This document shows positions 48,304-59,394 of a stretch of DNA of 64,000 bases, piece by piece (position 1 is the stretch's first letter; each line of letters opens with the position of its first letter). This DNA comes from Chrysopilus asiliformis. Its lineage: Eukaryota > Arthropoda > Insecta > Diptera > Rhagionidae. Location of the stretch: assembly GCA_964034945.1 (NCBI GenBank), contig OZ035962.1, positions 94,620,784-94,684,783 of the forward strand, given 5' to 3'. A program made the position numbers and the translations under genes. The notes beneath the pieces were generated by a model. The model made no database searches and was not told the origin of the DNA. It was given only the letters and a program-made list of their open reading frames with translations.

Positions 48304-48590
48304 CACTCAGAAAAATTGAGCAAAAGCCATCGATTGTGTACGGCGTAATCGGCTTCCTTCAGGAAAATTTAGCCTGTGCTAGGAGCATTTTCACCTGCGT
48401 TAGGAAAAGTAAGAATGTGTCATCCTGTGTCGGGAGAAATTCAAAAATTGAACCTCCAGCAAGTAAAATAGGGCGCCAGGAGCTGCACAGGTTGCCCTGA
48501 GAAAGGTTTTTCGAGGATATAATGTCATGTAATGGATATTTCCGTCTGCCTGCTACAGGCCACAAATGACTTGTCAAAAATTGACTTCGT
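48304..48590 (-). mobile_element. MITE (CACTCAGAAAAAT ends), copy 3, reversed
   Basis: It starts with the same end (cactcagaaaaattgag), preceded by TA, and then carries tacggcgtaatcgg, the complement of the ccaattacgccgta block near the other end of copies at 26833 and 31732. The far end is degraded, so the right boundary is approximate. Confidence 0.65.
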
Positions 48591-49714
48591 TATCTTTATG
48601 ATTTTGCAGAGTGCAGATTTTTTACATCTAGAACTCTTGGCAAGTTACCTCGAGTACGATTTTAAGTTGCAATATAATTGCGAGGAACTTTTTTCAAATT
48701 ATTTTTGCTAGCGATATACGAAATTTTCTTCATTTACAGAAATCTTGTTAACGTTTTGTCAACATAACTTCCAAAAAGCTTAATTTCAGTCTATAACCTT
48801 TGTAGATATTTTTTTAAAATATGCAAAATAAAATTTTTTCTGGCGATTTGAAGTTAATCTCATGTTTATTAAAAATCCGGTACTTGTTTCCAAATCACAT
48901 TTATTTACAATTACCTGCGTTATTTGCAAACAGGTTAAATGTTAACAGACAGATGTATTTAATGGATGTGTTTATGTCTATTTAAAATAGCCATTAAGTG
49001 AAGCCCTTGAATTAATCTTGTCATATTGTGTAGAGTAACAAAACTTTAATTCGCTTTAATGCTAACAATTTAAGTCAATATTAACCTTAAAATTGCGTAG
49101 GTTCAACCCGTTTGCCAGTACAACGCTCTATGGCGATCACTCTAGGAATGACTTCTATTATGCGGGGGTTGAACATTTAATGCTTTATGTCGTCTTTGAT
49201 TCAGTCATGTTTTTAAGCGAAACAAAATAAAATCTTTGAAAAAAAAATTAAAAAAAAGAAAACTGAAATTATGTTAACTAAAAGCAACTTTAGTTAAGTT
49301 TTGCTCATTCAATAGTGGGCGGCATGAAATTTCACTTCCATAAAAGCTCAGAGACTAAATACTTGATCATTGTAACGACGACCATTAACGGGCATTCTTT
49401 TCAGCTTTTTGTTGTCTTTTGAATGTCATTTCCGAAATATGGTTAAATGTTGCTGGTTAAATCATTCTTGCAAAAGTTCAACTGGCAACAGCTAAAAGAA
49501 GTGAGATTTATCACAGCTTTTTGAGGTTAACAACATGTTTTATTAAATCGTAAATTGGCATTTAAGAGTAGTAGTTCTGCTGCAAATTTAAACAAATTAA
49601 AAAAAAAATTGTTGTTGGATTACTTTTACCATATGTCACCGCATCTGTATTCAAGTAAAATGGAAATAAAAATAACTTCTTATAGGAAAACCATTACATT
49701 ATCCGATCCCAACT
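48591..49714. other. Unassigned non-coding stretch with a small inverted repeat
   Basis: No gene is supported. At about 49099-49170 the words GGTTCAACCCG and GCGGGGGTTGAAC form a short imperfect inverted repeat around about 50 bp, possibly a tiny MITE. Confidence 0.35.
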
Positions 49715-49887
49715 GGAGTGGGATTCCGCAACTTGATTCTAGCGTTTGTTTCGAGTTAACAGAAAAAGTGGTATTTGCTATCTCGGTTTTTCTCTGTCAT
49801 TTATTTCGGTCAAAACAGAGACAGCGAATACTTCTTGTTCTTCTAGCTCGAAACAAACGCTTGAAACAAGTTACGGAATATCACTCC
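49715..49887. mobile_element. Palindromic MITE, copy 2 of 2
   Basis: Ends ggagtgggattccgcaact and gttacggaatatcactcc are inverted and extend inward (agcgtttgtttcgagtt / gctcgaaacaaacgct). It matches 44480-44651 through its length. The 111-codon frame spanning it is not a gene. Confidence 0.8.
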
Positions 49888-50215
49888 TGATCTTTCTAAG
49901 TATCTTCTGTTGACGGGGTGTAATATGTAATACCTTAAAAATTTTGTAATTCAATTCAAGGTTCCCTGTCCATCAATATATAGAACATAATTTTGATTGT
50001 GACAAAACTTCAAATCAAGGTGGCCAAGTCTTCTATCTTAATGTAATATTCATGTTCTATAAAATGCATTCCTCTTATACTGTTACTACATTCTCATCGA
50101 ATGCCGGTGAATCCAACTTTGGCAAGCGGTTTGGCAGATTTAGGCGAACGCGAGTCTGCCAACTAATCCAAATTTTCGCTAACATTCGTTGACTTCATCA
50201 GTCGTCAATAAATTA

Positions 50216-50653
50216 CCCAGTGAAAAATTATTAAGGCATTATCGCTAAGGTGTCTTTAAGACATGAGACAAATAATATAAAAGCCTCCAAATTAAAATGA
50301 GATGGAAGGAAAAACGCGCCTTTTATGCGTGTGTTGGAAAAGTGAACTAAAAAAGTTATTTTTTGTTGAAGTTTTGTGTTGGCTATCAGGAGAATTTAAA
50401 CGACTCGGTAAATATTTTTATAGAAAAAGTAATAGATTAAGGCTTAAAGACCGGTTTAATAAAGAAATTTTTACCATCTAAGCAATCAGCGCCATCACCG
50501 GGGCAAAAACATCTACTATTAATGTTGCCTTAGTTGTAAGGCCTTATATAAGAGGAAATGGCCTATACAAAAATAAGGCAATAATAAGGTAAAGATAATG
50601 CATTAAGATAATGCCTTTATAATGCCTTAATAAGACATTTTTTGTTCACTGGG
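50216..50653. mobile_element. TA-flanked MITE with TAAGGCATTAT motifs
   Basis: The left end CCCAGTGAAAAATT and right end TTTTTTGTTCACTGGG are inverted, each leading into attaaggcattat or its complement, and TA flanks both sides (50214-50215, 50654-50655). The interior repeats aaggcattat and ataatgcctt words. Confidence 0.78.
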
Positions 50654-51053
50654 TACTGAAAAACCGCTGAAATTTGTGCTACCGCTTTAATTTTTTTCCA
50701 ACAACAAAAAATTCCAAAAAAAATTGTTATTTTTGCGATCGACAATCCAATTAGCACACAGCAGAGAATAGCTAGGTCTTTTGCCACGAAGTCAAATACA
50801 AAACCAACCTTACCAACCTGACTCAAACCGAATGTAGTCAAACTTAGGCCGATCAAGGCAGATCAAAGCGAACGCACCATCAATTATGTGTTCGCTGTAA
50901 TTCGTGTGCATTCGGCGAGAGCTACGTGCCGTTATAAAAATTTATACTTGGTTTTCATCAGTGTTGCCGAAAGTTCAAGAGCAAAATTCCCTATGTGTAG
51001 GTACAAATGTATGATTTTTCCCTACTTGCAGAGTCATTTTTCTTACTGTAGAC

Positions 51054-51288
51054 CAATGGTTTCCAAACTTTATTTTACCACGGCTTCCTTAAAAATATTT
51101 GAACCGTTATGTTTGCTACGGTGTAAGGGTAGCATCAGTAGCATAGTAGTTAATATGTACCTATATGTTACGTATTGTATTAGCTGCACGTGCACTTTTT
51201 TTTGTCAATACTGGCTAATATTCGCGCCTCCCCTTAGCCTAGTCCACGCCTCCCTAGGGAGGCGCTCCTCCCAGTTTGGAAAACGCTG
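51054..51288. mobile_element. hAT-like MITE nested in the 50959 element
   Basis: Ends CAATGGTTTCCAAACT and AGTTTGGAAAACGCTG are imperfect inverted repeats of the widespread CAGnGGTTCCCAAACT type. Flanks CTGTAGAC (51046-51053) and CTATAAAC (51289-51296) match at six of eight bases, a decayed 8-bp TSD. A 137-codon frame across it is not a gene. Confidence 0.7.
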
Positions 51289-51367
51289 CTATAAACGATG
51301 AAATTTAAATTTTGGAATCGGAATGTACTATATAGGAATATAATATAAAATTAAAAAACATATTTTA

Positions 51368-51976
51368 AAACATAATAAAACCTATAATTGCCAATCGGGC
51401 AATTATTGAAAACCCGTATGGTGATATGGCATTGTTTTTGAGATATTAGCTAATGGTCCATTTTTGCCCATTAACGAACTTAGCCTTGCATTTGACGAAA
51501 AACGAATCTGCGTAAAATTTCAAGTCTCTAGCTCAATCCGTGCGCCCGCAATCCGCGCCACAGACGAACGGACAGACGGACGGACGGACGGACATGCTAA
51601 ATTCAACTTTTTTTATCATTCTAAACACATTGCTGTAATTCATTTTTTTGTGTGATGACGGGAGCTTGGCGTAACAAACGGTAAGGTGAATTTAACCCTT
51701 TCAGACCTGAATTATTTTTTTAAAAAATTCGGTTGTGATAAAATTTGTGTTGATAAAGTGGGTAAATAAGAGTAAGAAAATATTGAAAAAAAAAATCCAA
51801 GATCTATTACTGTTTTCGATAGCTTGTAATGTGTACAAACGTTCGCAACCGGTCTCAAATACGAAATAATCTTATGAAATTGTTATATTTGGGAAAAACT
51901 TTAATGTGTACAAATGTAACCACCGGGTCTGAAAGAGTTAATATACCCTTTGGTTTCACCATACGGGTATAAAAAA
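51368..51976 (-). mobile_element. DINE-1/Helentron-like copy, minus strand, nested
   Basis: In reverse, it runs from aaacataataaaacctataattgcc through the terminal hairpin region and acccgtatggtgata to ccatacgggtataaaaa. The segment between the 3' subterminal repeat and the ttagctaatggtccattt block is deleted relative to the full copy. A piggyBac-like MITE interrupts it at 51696-51937. Confidence 0.8.
51696..51937. mobile_element. piggyBac-like MITE nested in the DINE-like copy
   Basis: TTAA is present at 51692-51695 and 51938-51941. The empty site in other copies (aaagttaatatatcc in reverse at 57950) has one TTAA, so duplication is shown directly. Ends CCCTTTCAGACC and GGTCTGAAAGAG are inverted repeats with one mismatch. 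This is the innermost, youngest layer here. Confidence 0.85.
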
Positions 51977-52118
51977 TGCCAAATATTTTTTTTTTTTGTA
52001 AATATTGGAATTTCCCTACAAATAGATGAATTTTGAGAAAACTTCCCTACGTTTAATTTTAGGTTAAATTTCCCTACTGTAGGGAAAAATCCCTACGTTC
52101 GGCAACACTGGTTTTCAT

Positions 52119-53089
52119 GTATCTATAACCGTTTTTGACGAACACAATTTTTTTAGCAGAATTTCGATTTTCTGGTACGACAGTTCCGTATATTTTTGAC
52201 ATAATTATATTTCAAACTGCACACGAAGGCCTTCTAACCCATTTTCAGTTTGCAAGCAACATCTAAAAAAAATGAGATATTCTTACGGCTTTGCAAACAA
52301 ATCACAATAAAATCTTTGAAGCTTGAAAAACAAAACACAAACGCAAAAAAATAAAAACACGTCCTTAAAATTCGTTTTGTCAGTAAAAAAAATGGAAATT
52401 TTAAATGTGCTGCAAGAAACTTCTGCATCGTCTTCTTCAGTTCTGGGAAAACATCTCAAACTTGTGATTAGTTTTATCACCCTTAATTCAATGGCACTCG
52501 GATGAAACGTTGTTGAAGTTTTAGCATTTTCCAAATTTCCCACCAGTTATTCTTTTGTGCGTTGGAAAACAAACTTAGTGTACACACCAAGGCATTCTTT
52601 TGTTTAGGCATAGGTTTTTGTACGAAAATTTTACATTGTGTTTATGAAGCGCATCTTCCTAACCTACTTGCAAGAGATGGTGGCTAGATTTGGTTCTGAA
52701 AATCTGGGTTTATTGATTTTCAAATCCTGAAACTATTATTAAATATAAAATTTCGAAATCTTGATTTAGTCAATTAAATAATTGAAAAAATAAAGCATCC
52801 CACACTCGTGTAAAATTATGCAGTTGTGCGAAAAATATAAGAATTTGGTTTTAAAATTTTAAAAATAAATTTACCAAATTTTAACATAATTTTAGTTTTA
52901 TAAAATTTATCTACCATAAAACATTAATTTTCGGTTTTTATCGAAAACGTTAAACATTTCATATCATGGCATATAAATTTTTCAGCCCACATGTATTTTT
53001 TACTTTCTTATAGGGAAGTATAATAAAGTATTGTTTTCATCAAAAATTTCGACCTCTTAATTTTGCCCTTAAAAAAATTCCCGAGCACT
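52119..53089. other. Unassigned non-coding stretch
   Basis: No gene or bounded element is recognisable; opposite-strand frames at 52234-52543 are featureless. Confidence 0.4.
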
Positions 53090-53400
53090 CCTGAGTCGAT
53101 TGAAGTGATTTTACAAAAATGTCTTTCCCTGTGTCTGTCTGTCTGTCAGTCTTGTTACAAGATTTCTCAAAAACTACTAGAGTAGAGCCATGAAATTTTA
53201 CAGATATGTTTGGTCCTGGAATGGGACGATCCTACCAACGTTTGGTGGAAATCCGTTAACCGAAGGTGGCCAAAATCCAAAATGGCGGCTATTTAAAAAT
53301 CCCAATTTCGTGTTTATCAATAGTCTTGTGTATGACAAGATAATTAAATTTCCTATACATACTGTTGACGTTTAATAGCACTCGGTATCTCAAACCGTTA
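53090..53400 (+). repeat. Fragment of another Helitron-class non-coding repeat
   Basis: The order gtctgtctgtctgtc, ctcaaaaactactagagtag, atgaaatttta and aaaatccaaaatggcgg is the same style as the Helitron and DINE-like repeats here, but the sequence is distinct. No ends were found. Confidence 0.35.
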
Positions 53401-53679
53401 TAGAGATATCAATGCTGACGGTAGTTGGCATCTGTTGAGGACCAAACTACAAGCATTATTTTGTGGAACACTAGTGGAGAAACGTCAAACGTTGGACGTT
53501 TTTGCACTTTATTTGCGTTTAACACTTTAATCCGATTTCAAAATCACACGAGGGTATTACTTTAATGCCCTTCTTTCACAAAAACCACTTTTAAAACGCG
53601 TACACTTTTTCTAAGTACCACTTTTGAATACCCGATTTCACTTTTCGCCCGATTTCATCAAGATTTTTTTCCTAAGATT

Positions 53680-53859
53680 CCAGTGAAACCTTTTAAGGCA
53701 TGATTATTAAAAAAAAAAACCAGTGAAATCTTATTAAGGCATGGCATGTTATGTGTGTGTCAGGCATGCGATTTTGATTTTATAAGCGGGTAATTTTGAA
53801 ACATTTGCATGAAATAATAAAATTTGCTATTAGAAATATTAATAAAATTTGCTATTAGA
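53680..53859. repeat. Two short direct duplications
   Basis: The word ccagtgaaa(c/t)ctt(t/a)taaggcatg occurs at 53680 and 53720, and aataaaatttgctattaga occurs at 53816 and 53841. Both look like local slippage or repair duplications. Confidence 0.8.
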
Positions 53860-54344
53860 TTTCCGAAATCAAGAATTTGTATTATTGGGAAAAAAATTTA
53901 TTATTGGAAAACATTTCTATGGGAAATGGTTGATTTTTTTCTTCTAATTTTTACACGAAAAAAAATTTGGTAACAGACGTCATAATTATTTTTAAAATAA
54001 TTTGTATCAGATACCGAAGAAACAAAAAAATTTAAGGGAATATATAGTACATGGATTTCTAGTAATCGTTTCCTCATTTTTATATAAACTATACATATTT
54101 GAAACTCCATTCGCGCATTAAGGTCGAGAGCCACGGGAAATTTTTGCAGATGATAAAATTTTGCAGAAAACTAAAAAGAGACAAATATATTAATTTTCAG
54201 TGGGAAAGACAGAATGCGGACACGGTACTTTTCTAGGAAGACTAGCATAGGGATTTGAATCTTATTTCCTGACCATAGCCATGAAATTTTCAAACAATGT
54301 GTAGAAATTATATTTTGTTCGAATCTGACATTTGAGTCAAAAGC

Positions 54345-54566
54345 ATGTTAAAGTTGAATAACTTTATTAAAAAAGTGAAGCATTTTCGAAGCATTATGGA
54401 CAGAAAAAAAGTACGAATTTTAATTGGTATAATATGTGTTTGCATCTTCACAGACTTTAAAACCGCCTATGATAGGATAGTCAGGGTAGAACTTTATAAA
54501 GTCATGAGAGATCTCGGTATCCCAAATAAATTGATAAGACTGTGTAGGGATCTCTGTCTCTGGTGA
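54345..54566 (+). pseudogene. Non-LTR reverse transcriptase fragment
   Basis: From about residue 34 the frame reads IFTDFKTAYDRIVR, the palm motif A of non-LTR reverse transcriptases with its catalytic aspartate (codon 54453-54455), followed by ELYKVMRDLGIPNKLIRLCR, which continues the same family pattern. Homology stops at a TGA after CLW. The catalytic YxDD box, endonuclease and upstream domains are absent. It is a small relic, perhaps RTE-like, and lies just left of the long inverted-repeat element. Confidence 0.75.
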
Positions 54567-54639
54567 GAGACATTAGTAGCGCCGAAAGAGAGAGTGAGAT
54601 GTCATTACTTTCATAAATTATAAAGGAGCAAAAAAATCC

Positions 54640-55788
54640 ATATCGCACAAAAAAACATTTAAAATGTTAAAATTTTGTATTGAGAACTGAGCGATGGGGT
54701 CTTTTGTTTATATTCAAAATACTTTAATAAAAAAGAGCCATATCCAGCCATAAGGGTCAGTTGATGACAGTCACTGAGACATGATTGATCTTATCAATTG
54801 CCGTGTGCCTGACGATTAGACTTGCGCGACTAAAAATATGAGTTTTGTGTACTTAACATTCGTTTCATAAATTTGTACAAAGATTACCGAATCAAAACTC
54901 ATTTCACGATTCCTTGACCCAAAAACAACTGTTAGTTGAAATATTCATCTATATACTAGAGACCTTATTACGCTTTCTGAGGGGTATGATTCCGGGTGCT
55001 AGGTTTGGCTAGGAACTTTAAATTTGACAAAAAGCTTTTCTGAAAAAATGAATACTAAGTTCGTTGATGAGCAAAATTAATCCAACCCTTCCAGAAACTC
55101 TCGTTCAAATGAAAATATTTTTTGAGATTCTCTGGAAAACGGTGAGTAAGGTCTAAAAATTATAAATGCTAGAAAAACTCTTACACAACTCTTCCATCCA
55201 ACTTAATTAGATTTGACCACTCCTTCTCACGCCTATAAATCTGCCTTTTTTTATGGCGATTGCCTAAAGGCCACATTTTAGGATGCAATCAAGCATTTTT
55301 AATTTGACCGCAATTCGAAATGAATACCTCTTAATATTTCTTAAATTTGTCACATAAAAATTGTCCAAGGATGCGTAAGCATCTAAGGATAAACTAGACT
55401 GTTTGAGAATAAATACTCTGTTAAATAAAAAGCTTAAAATTTCGTGTACATATAATCGTGAGTGTACTGTACAATACTTTTGATACTACGTACTTCATAT
55501 AAGAAACCAAAAAGTCTGTAGAGTGGATTGTTGAAAGCTTTGAGGCTCGTAAATGTACAAATTTATAAAACGAATGTTGAGTACACAAAACTCATATTTT
55601 TAGTCGCGCAAGTCTAATCGTCAGGCACACGGCAATTGATAAGATCAATCATGTCTCAGGTCATCAACTGACCCTTATGGCTGGATATGGCTCTTTTTTA
55701 TTAAAGTATTTTGAATATAAACAAAAGACCCCATCGCTCAGTTCTCAACACAAAATTTTAACATTTTAAATGTTTTTTTGTGCGATAT
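54640..55788. mobile_element. Element with ~240-bp near-identical terminal inverted repeats
   Basis: The left arm (54640-54880) and the right arm (55553-55788) are reverse complements over about 236 bp with three substitutions and one 5-bp indel. They start ATATCGCACAAAAAAAC and include gaactgagcgatggggtc. The loop of about 670 bp contains an old DINE-like relic (54980-55260). No coding region and no clear TSD were found. It resembles a foldback or long-TIR non-autonomous transposon. Confidence 0.78.
54980..55260 (+). repeat. Old DINE-like relic in the long inverted-repeat element
   Basis: Blocks gattccgggtgctag, gctaggaacttt, actaagttcgttgatgagca and ctcttccatcc match, with many changes, the order gattccgggcgcacgg, gctagagacttg, ctaagttcgttcatgagca and aaactcccatac of the full copy at 57922. 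Confidence 0.55.
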
Positions 55789-57921
55789 CGTTATTTACAA
55801 TATCATTAGTTTTTTGCGATTTTCTCGGAAACTAAAGGGTTTTTGGTAATTCAATATTGAATTATTGAAGAGAATAAAATTCGCCACAATTTTGTCTGTT
55901 ACCGTTATCCGATATATTTTACCGTTATTGAAATATTTTATTAAAAACAAAAAAAACAGATTTTTGCAAATTGCTCGCAAACCAACAGTTTTTCGAAAAA
56001 AAATTGGGAGGAATTAAAGATATTGAAATTCTCTACCTTTTTACCTCTCACCGTAAGTCGATATCTTTTATCGTTATCGAGATATTTCAAATTTTGTAAA
56101 AAAAAATCAAATTTTTATTTAAACTAAAATTTTATTCGTAAATTTTGAGAAACGTAAATGTTGTATAAGACAATCACGTGCTGTTCACATCAGATATTTT
56201 TTATTTGAACTTGGGTGATAAATTCATGTCACTCTGTCGATTTTCCATCATTCTACTTGAGTTAAGTTTAGGACAAAACACCTAACTTGACTTCATATCC
56301 TGATCAGTAAAACTTTGCCGATGTTTCCTGTTTTGTCAACACAATGTCACATATGAATTCATGGAATAATATATCCATCCATCACTCCTAAAAGATTGAC
56401 AGACGCATTTTAATATACCATAAAATCCTCGTCCTTTAAGGGAATGCCAGGCAAGTTGGCCATCATTCCAACATTCGGGGGCCGTTGAAAATTATCCCGG
56501 CAAATCGCAGTCGTAGTTCTGTGGATGACCTTTTTAGGAATAACTTTCAATATTAAAGCACAAATGGGCAACGTTGTCCGGACGTTTAGCTATATAGGAT
56601 AAAATCGTAAGTATATAAATTTTTGGGAAAATAATAAAAACTTTGCGGAATGGGTCGAATGTAGTGTATGGCAAAATGACAATGTAATTCCTGTTCATTT
56701 AGGTTACGAATTTTTAATAAATATTCATGCAGTTGAGCATGCGATCGTTCTAAACACGGCGAAACAAATCGCCATATCAGTCGAATATTGACAATTTACA
56801 CATTTAGAACTTCCTGTCGGACTCAGAATCCCCATTCTCTCTATCTATTCCCGGGCTATCCTAGTCGCCTGATACCAAAAAAAAAACGAATTAACTGTGG
56901 AACTACGCATCCGTGACAAACCCGATGGCAGCGACCAAGCTAAATTATAGGATGAGCTGCCCAGTGGCTATGGTATGTTGATTCTCCTACGGGATGACCG
57001 GGATACGATACAAGTTCCATTACGATCCATTCATTTGCCTTTATGACCAATAACAATGACTTTGTCCAGCTTATATTCGAGTGTGTGTGTGTGTGTGTCC
57101 GTCACTATATGACCCTCGTCGCAGCGCATCGCGTAAAATCCGAAGTGAATCGCCATATCAGCCCATATCCTGGTTGATTGAACACTTTCAAAGCCCAGCA
57201 GGAGTGAGACGGTTCGCTACCCAATAGAGGAAAATGCCTTTGCTGATTTTTCTCTGGTTGCCGAGTCAATCGGGACTGGGACCGGGACAACAGCAGTGTT
57301 TCCAGTGATGTGTACGAGAATTTTTTTACCCCGGCAGAAACACATCAGGACTTTTTACCTCTGGATTTTTTTATATGGATACTTGGGAAGGGATGGCTGA
57401 GCTTTTATTTTGATTTATGTTTTATTAATTGACACTGAAATATTGTTCGGGTAACAAAATGTCATTTGTATTCATTTTTAAGTCATAATGTCGGTCGGTC
57501 CAGGGAAGTTCCTCTTTTACGATCCTCTCACTTGTGTCCCTTCCACCATCGATCGAATGGTTTTACCTTGAAAAAGCCTTAAACTTACATAAATCTAGAG
57601 AACATTATTGTTGGGATTTCCTAAACTATGTGTTGCCAATCGGATAGAAAATTTCACTTTTTTTTCTTTACTGTGTGTTTATAGGAAAATTGATGTGATT
57701 TATTTTTTCAAAATTTCTTTTCTCGCGGCCATATTTCATTGAAAGAATTATTGCATAGTTATGACAGAATTAGTGTTGGTTTTTTGACAATGTCGTGGCT
57801 GTTCTTGTATACTGGATCCAAGCACACATGAAGAATTTGAATTTTTTTGACATTATCCGCTTATTTCATGATTTTTTAGGCACGCAAATTACTGGTCCGA
57901 TTTTTTTAAACTACGTGATGA
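55789..57921. other. Unassigned non-coding stretch with a (GT)n tract
   Basis: No gene is supported. Around 55800-56110 words such as attttctcggaaact and ttatcgagatattt repeat twice, resembling the 3' half of the 1567/15985/20040 family. A (GT)n tract lies at about 57080-57098. Confidence 0.4.
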
Positions 57922-58089
57922 TTTTTATACCCGTATGGTGAAACCAAAGGATATATTAACTTTGCCTTACCGTTTGTAACGCCAAGATCCCGTCATCACA
58001 CACAAAAATGAATTACACCAGTGTGTTTAGAATGATAAAAAAAATTGAATTTTGCATGTCCGTCCGTCTGTCTGTCCGTCTGTCTGTCC

Positions 58090-58120
<31 letters not shown>

Positions 58121-58510
58121 GCACGGATTCCGGGCGCACGGATTGAGCTAGAGACTTGAAATTTTGCGTAGATCCGTTTTTCGTAAAATGCGAGGCTAAG
58201 TTCGTTCATGAGCAAAAATGGACCATTAGGGGGGGGGGGGGGGTACCCCCCATACGAACGAAAACGGTTTTTGTGAATATCTCAAAAACGGTGCATCTTA
58301 TCAAAAAAGTGCAACAACAAAAGTTATTTAGGATATGATTCTACATAAAACTCCCATACATCAAAATCCGATTGGAATAAATTTTAAAAATTCTTGTTGG
58401 AAAATTTGACTTCAAAGTGGAATTTTGATAAAACGGTTCGCCGTTCACTTAAATCACCATACGGGTTTTCAATAATTGCGAGATTGGCAATTATAGTTTT
58501 TGTTATGTTT
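57922..58510 (+). mobile_element. Full-length DINE-1/Helentron-like reference copy
   Basis: About 590 bp from TTTTTATACCCGTATGGTGA to TTGTTATGTTT. It has a (GTCCGTCTGTCT)n tract at 58058-58116, a G-run and ccccccatacgaacgaaaac block, the subterminal inverted repeat TCACCATACGGGT near 58454-58466, and a slightly damaged 3' stem-loop (attgcgagattggcaat). Non-coding and non-autonomous; mobilisation would need a Rep/helicase from elsewhere. Confidence 0.82.
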
Positions 58511-58945
58511 TGATTATACGGAAAATCTCAGAAACTACTGAGCCAAGTATTATCCTATTTTGCAGTCAGATGGCTTAGAGATACTCACGTACTAATGCCA
58601 TACAACATAGCTTAATCTATCTAGCATTGAGATAATACCTATTTTACATAATTAACGCCAATTCTGTACTTTGAAAGCAGGTGTTTATTGTCAATTGCTA
58701 AGCAAGATATTTGGCCACTTTTATTTATACAAACTTGAAAATTTGGTCCAAAAAAGTTGAATATAAGCATATGGTTATATTTGTTCATACGGTCCAATAT
58801 GAATAATACTCAATTTTTCATGTAAGAACATTTGACAACTCGGAAACTACAATCATTGCGGTAGATGGTTAGAAATTTGCACAGAACAGGCTTTTATTAA
58901 AAGTTAAACTTCTTGTGAAAAATTGAACTACTCATTAAGGCTCTC
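58511..58945. other. Unassigned non-coding stretch
   Basis: Nothing recognisable apart from generic wording (aaaatctcagaaactactgagcc) similar to other repeats here. Confidence 0.35.
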
Positions 58946-59394
58946 CTCCATTACCATGACTTCGGCAACTGCAAAAAAATAGAGACACATTTATGTGAAG
59001 ATACGTTGACGAGAAAGGGAGATAAGAATCAACTGCAAAAATTTGTCGGCAACTGCAAGAATAATTTCCCCTGTTTTTTATGGCGATTTTATGGCGATTT
59101 CTACTACAATCACACATTGTCCCTGTAAGTGAATAGTAAGCACGGACACATTCAAACTGTTATTATAGCGTGATGTCATTTTTCTCCTTCGCATGCATAG
59201 TCAAAAGCTTTGTTACCATGCCAATTTGAACATTATATTCATAGCATAAGGTTTGATATGATTGCTATAAAATTGTAAAACTGGAAGGGATAGCGTTTAA
59301 CTTGTATTCAGTCATTCCTTTTTAGATCTACATAAGTCTATCTTGCTCTAGTTTTCTGCATTTTTTTGCAGTTACAGAAGTCATGGTAATGGAG
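58946..59394. mobile_element. MITE with CTCCATTACCATGACTTC ends
   Basis: The left CTCCATTACCATGACTTC and right gaagtcatggtaatggag are perfect inverted repeats. Both continue inward through an aactgcaaaaaaat block with a few mismatches. About 449 bp; no gene inside and no clear TSD. Confidence 0.68.

Larger units (their letters stand above)
50959..52110. mobile_element. hAT-like element, outer layer of a nested stack
   Basis: The ends CAGTGTTGCCGAA and TTCGGCAACACTG are perfect inverted repeats flanked by a perfect 8-bp TSD GTTTTCAT (50951-50958 and 52111-52118). Subterminal regions contain repeated CCCTAC / GTAGGG words. Three younger elements lie inside (51054-51288, 51368-51976, 51696-51937); without them the element is about 310 bp. 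Confidence 0.88.

Noticed and set aside
50888..51301. 137-codon plus-strand frame
   Set aside because: It spans the start of one hAT-like element and a nested MITE, so it is an accident of repeat sequence.
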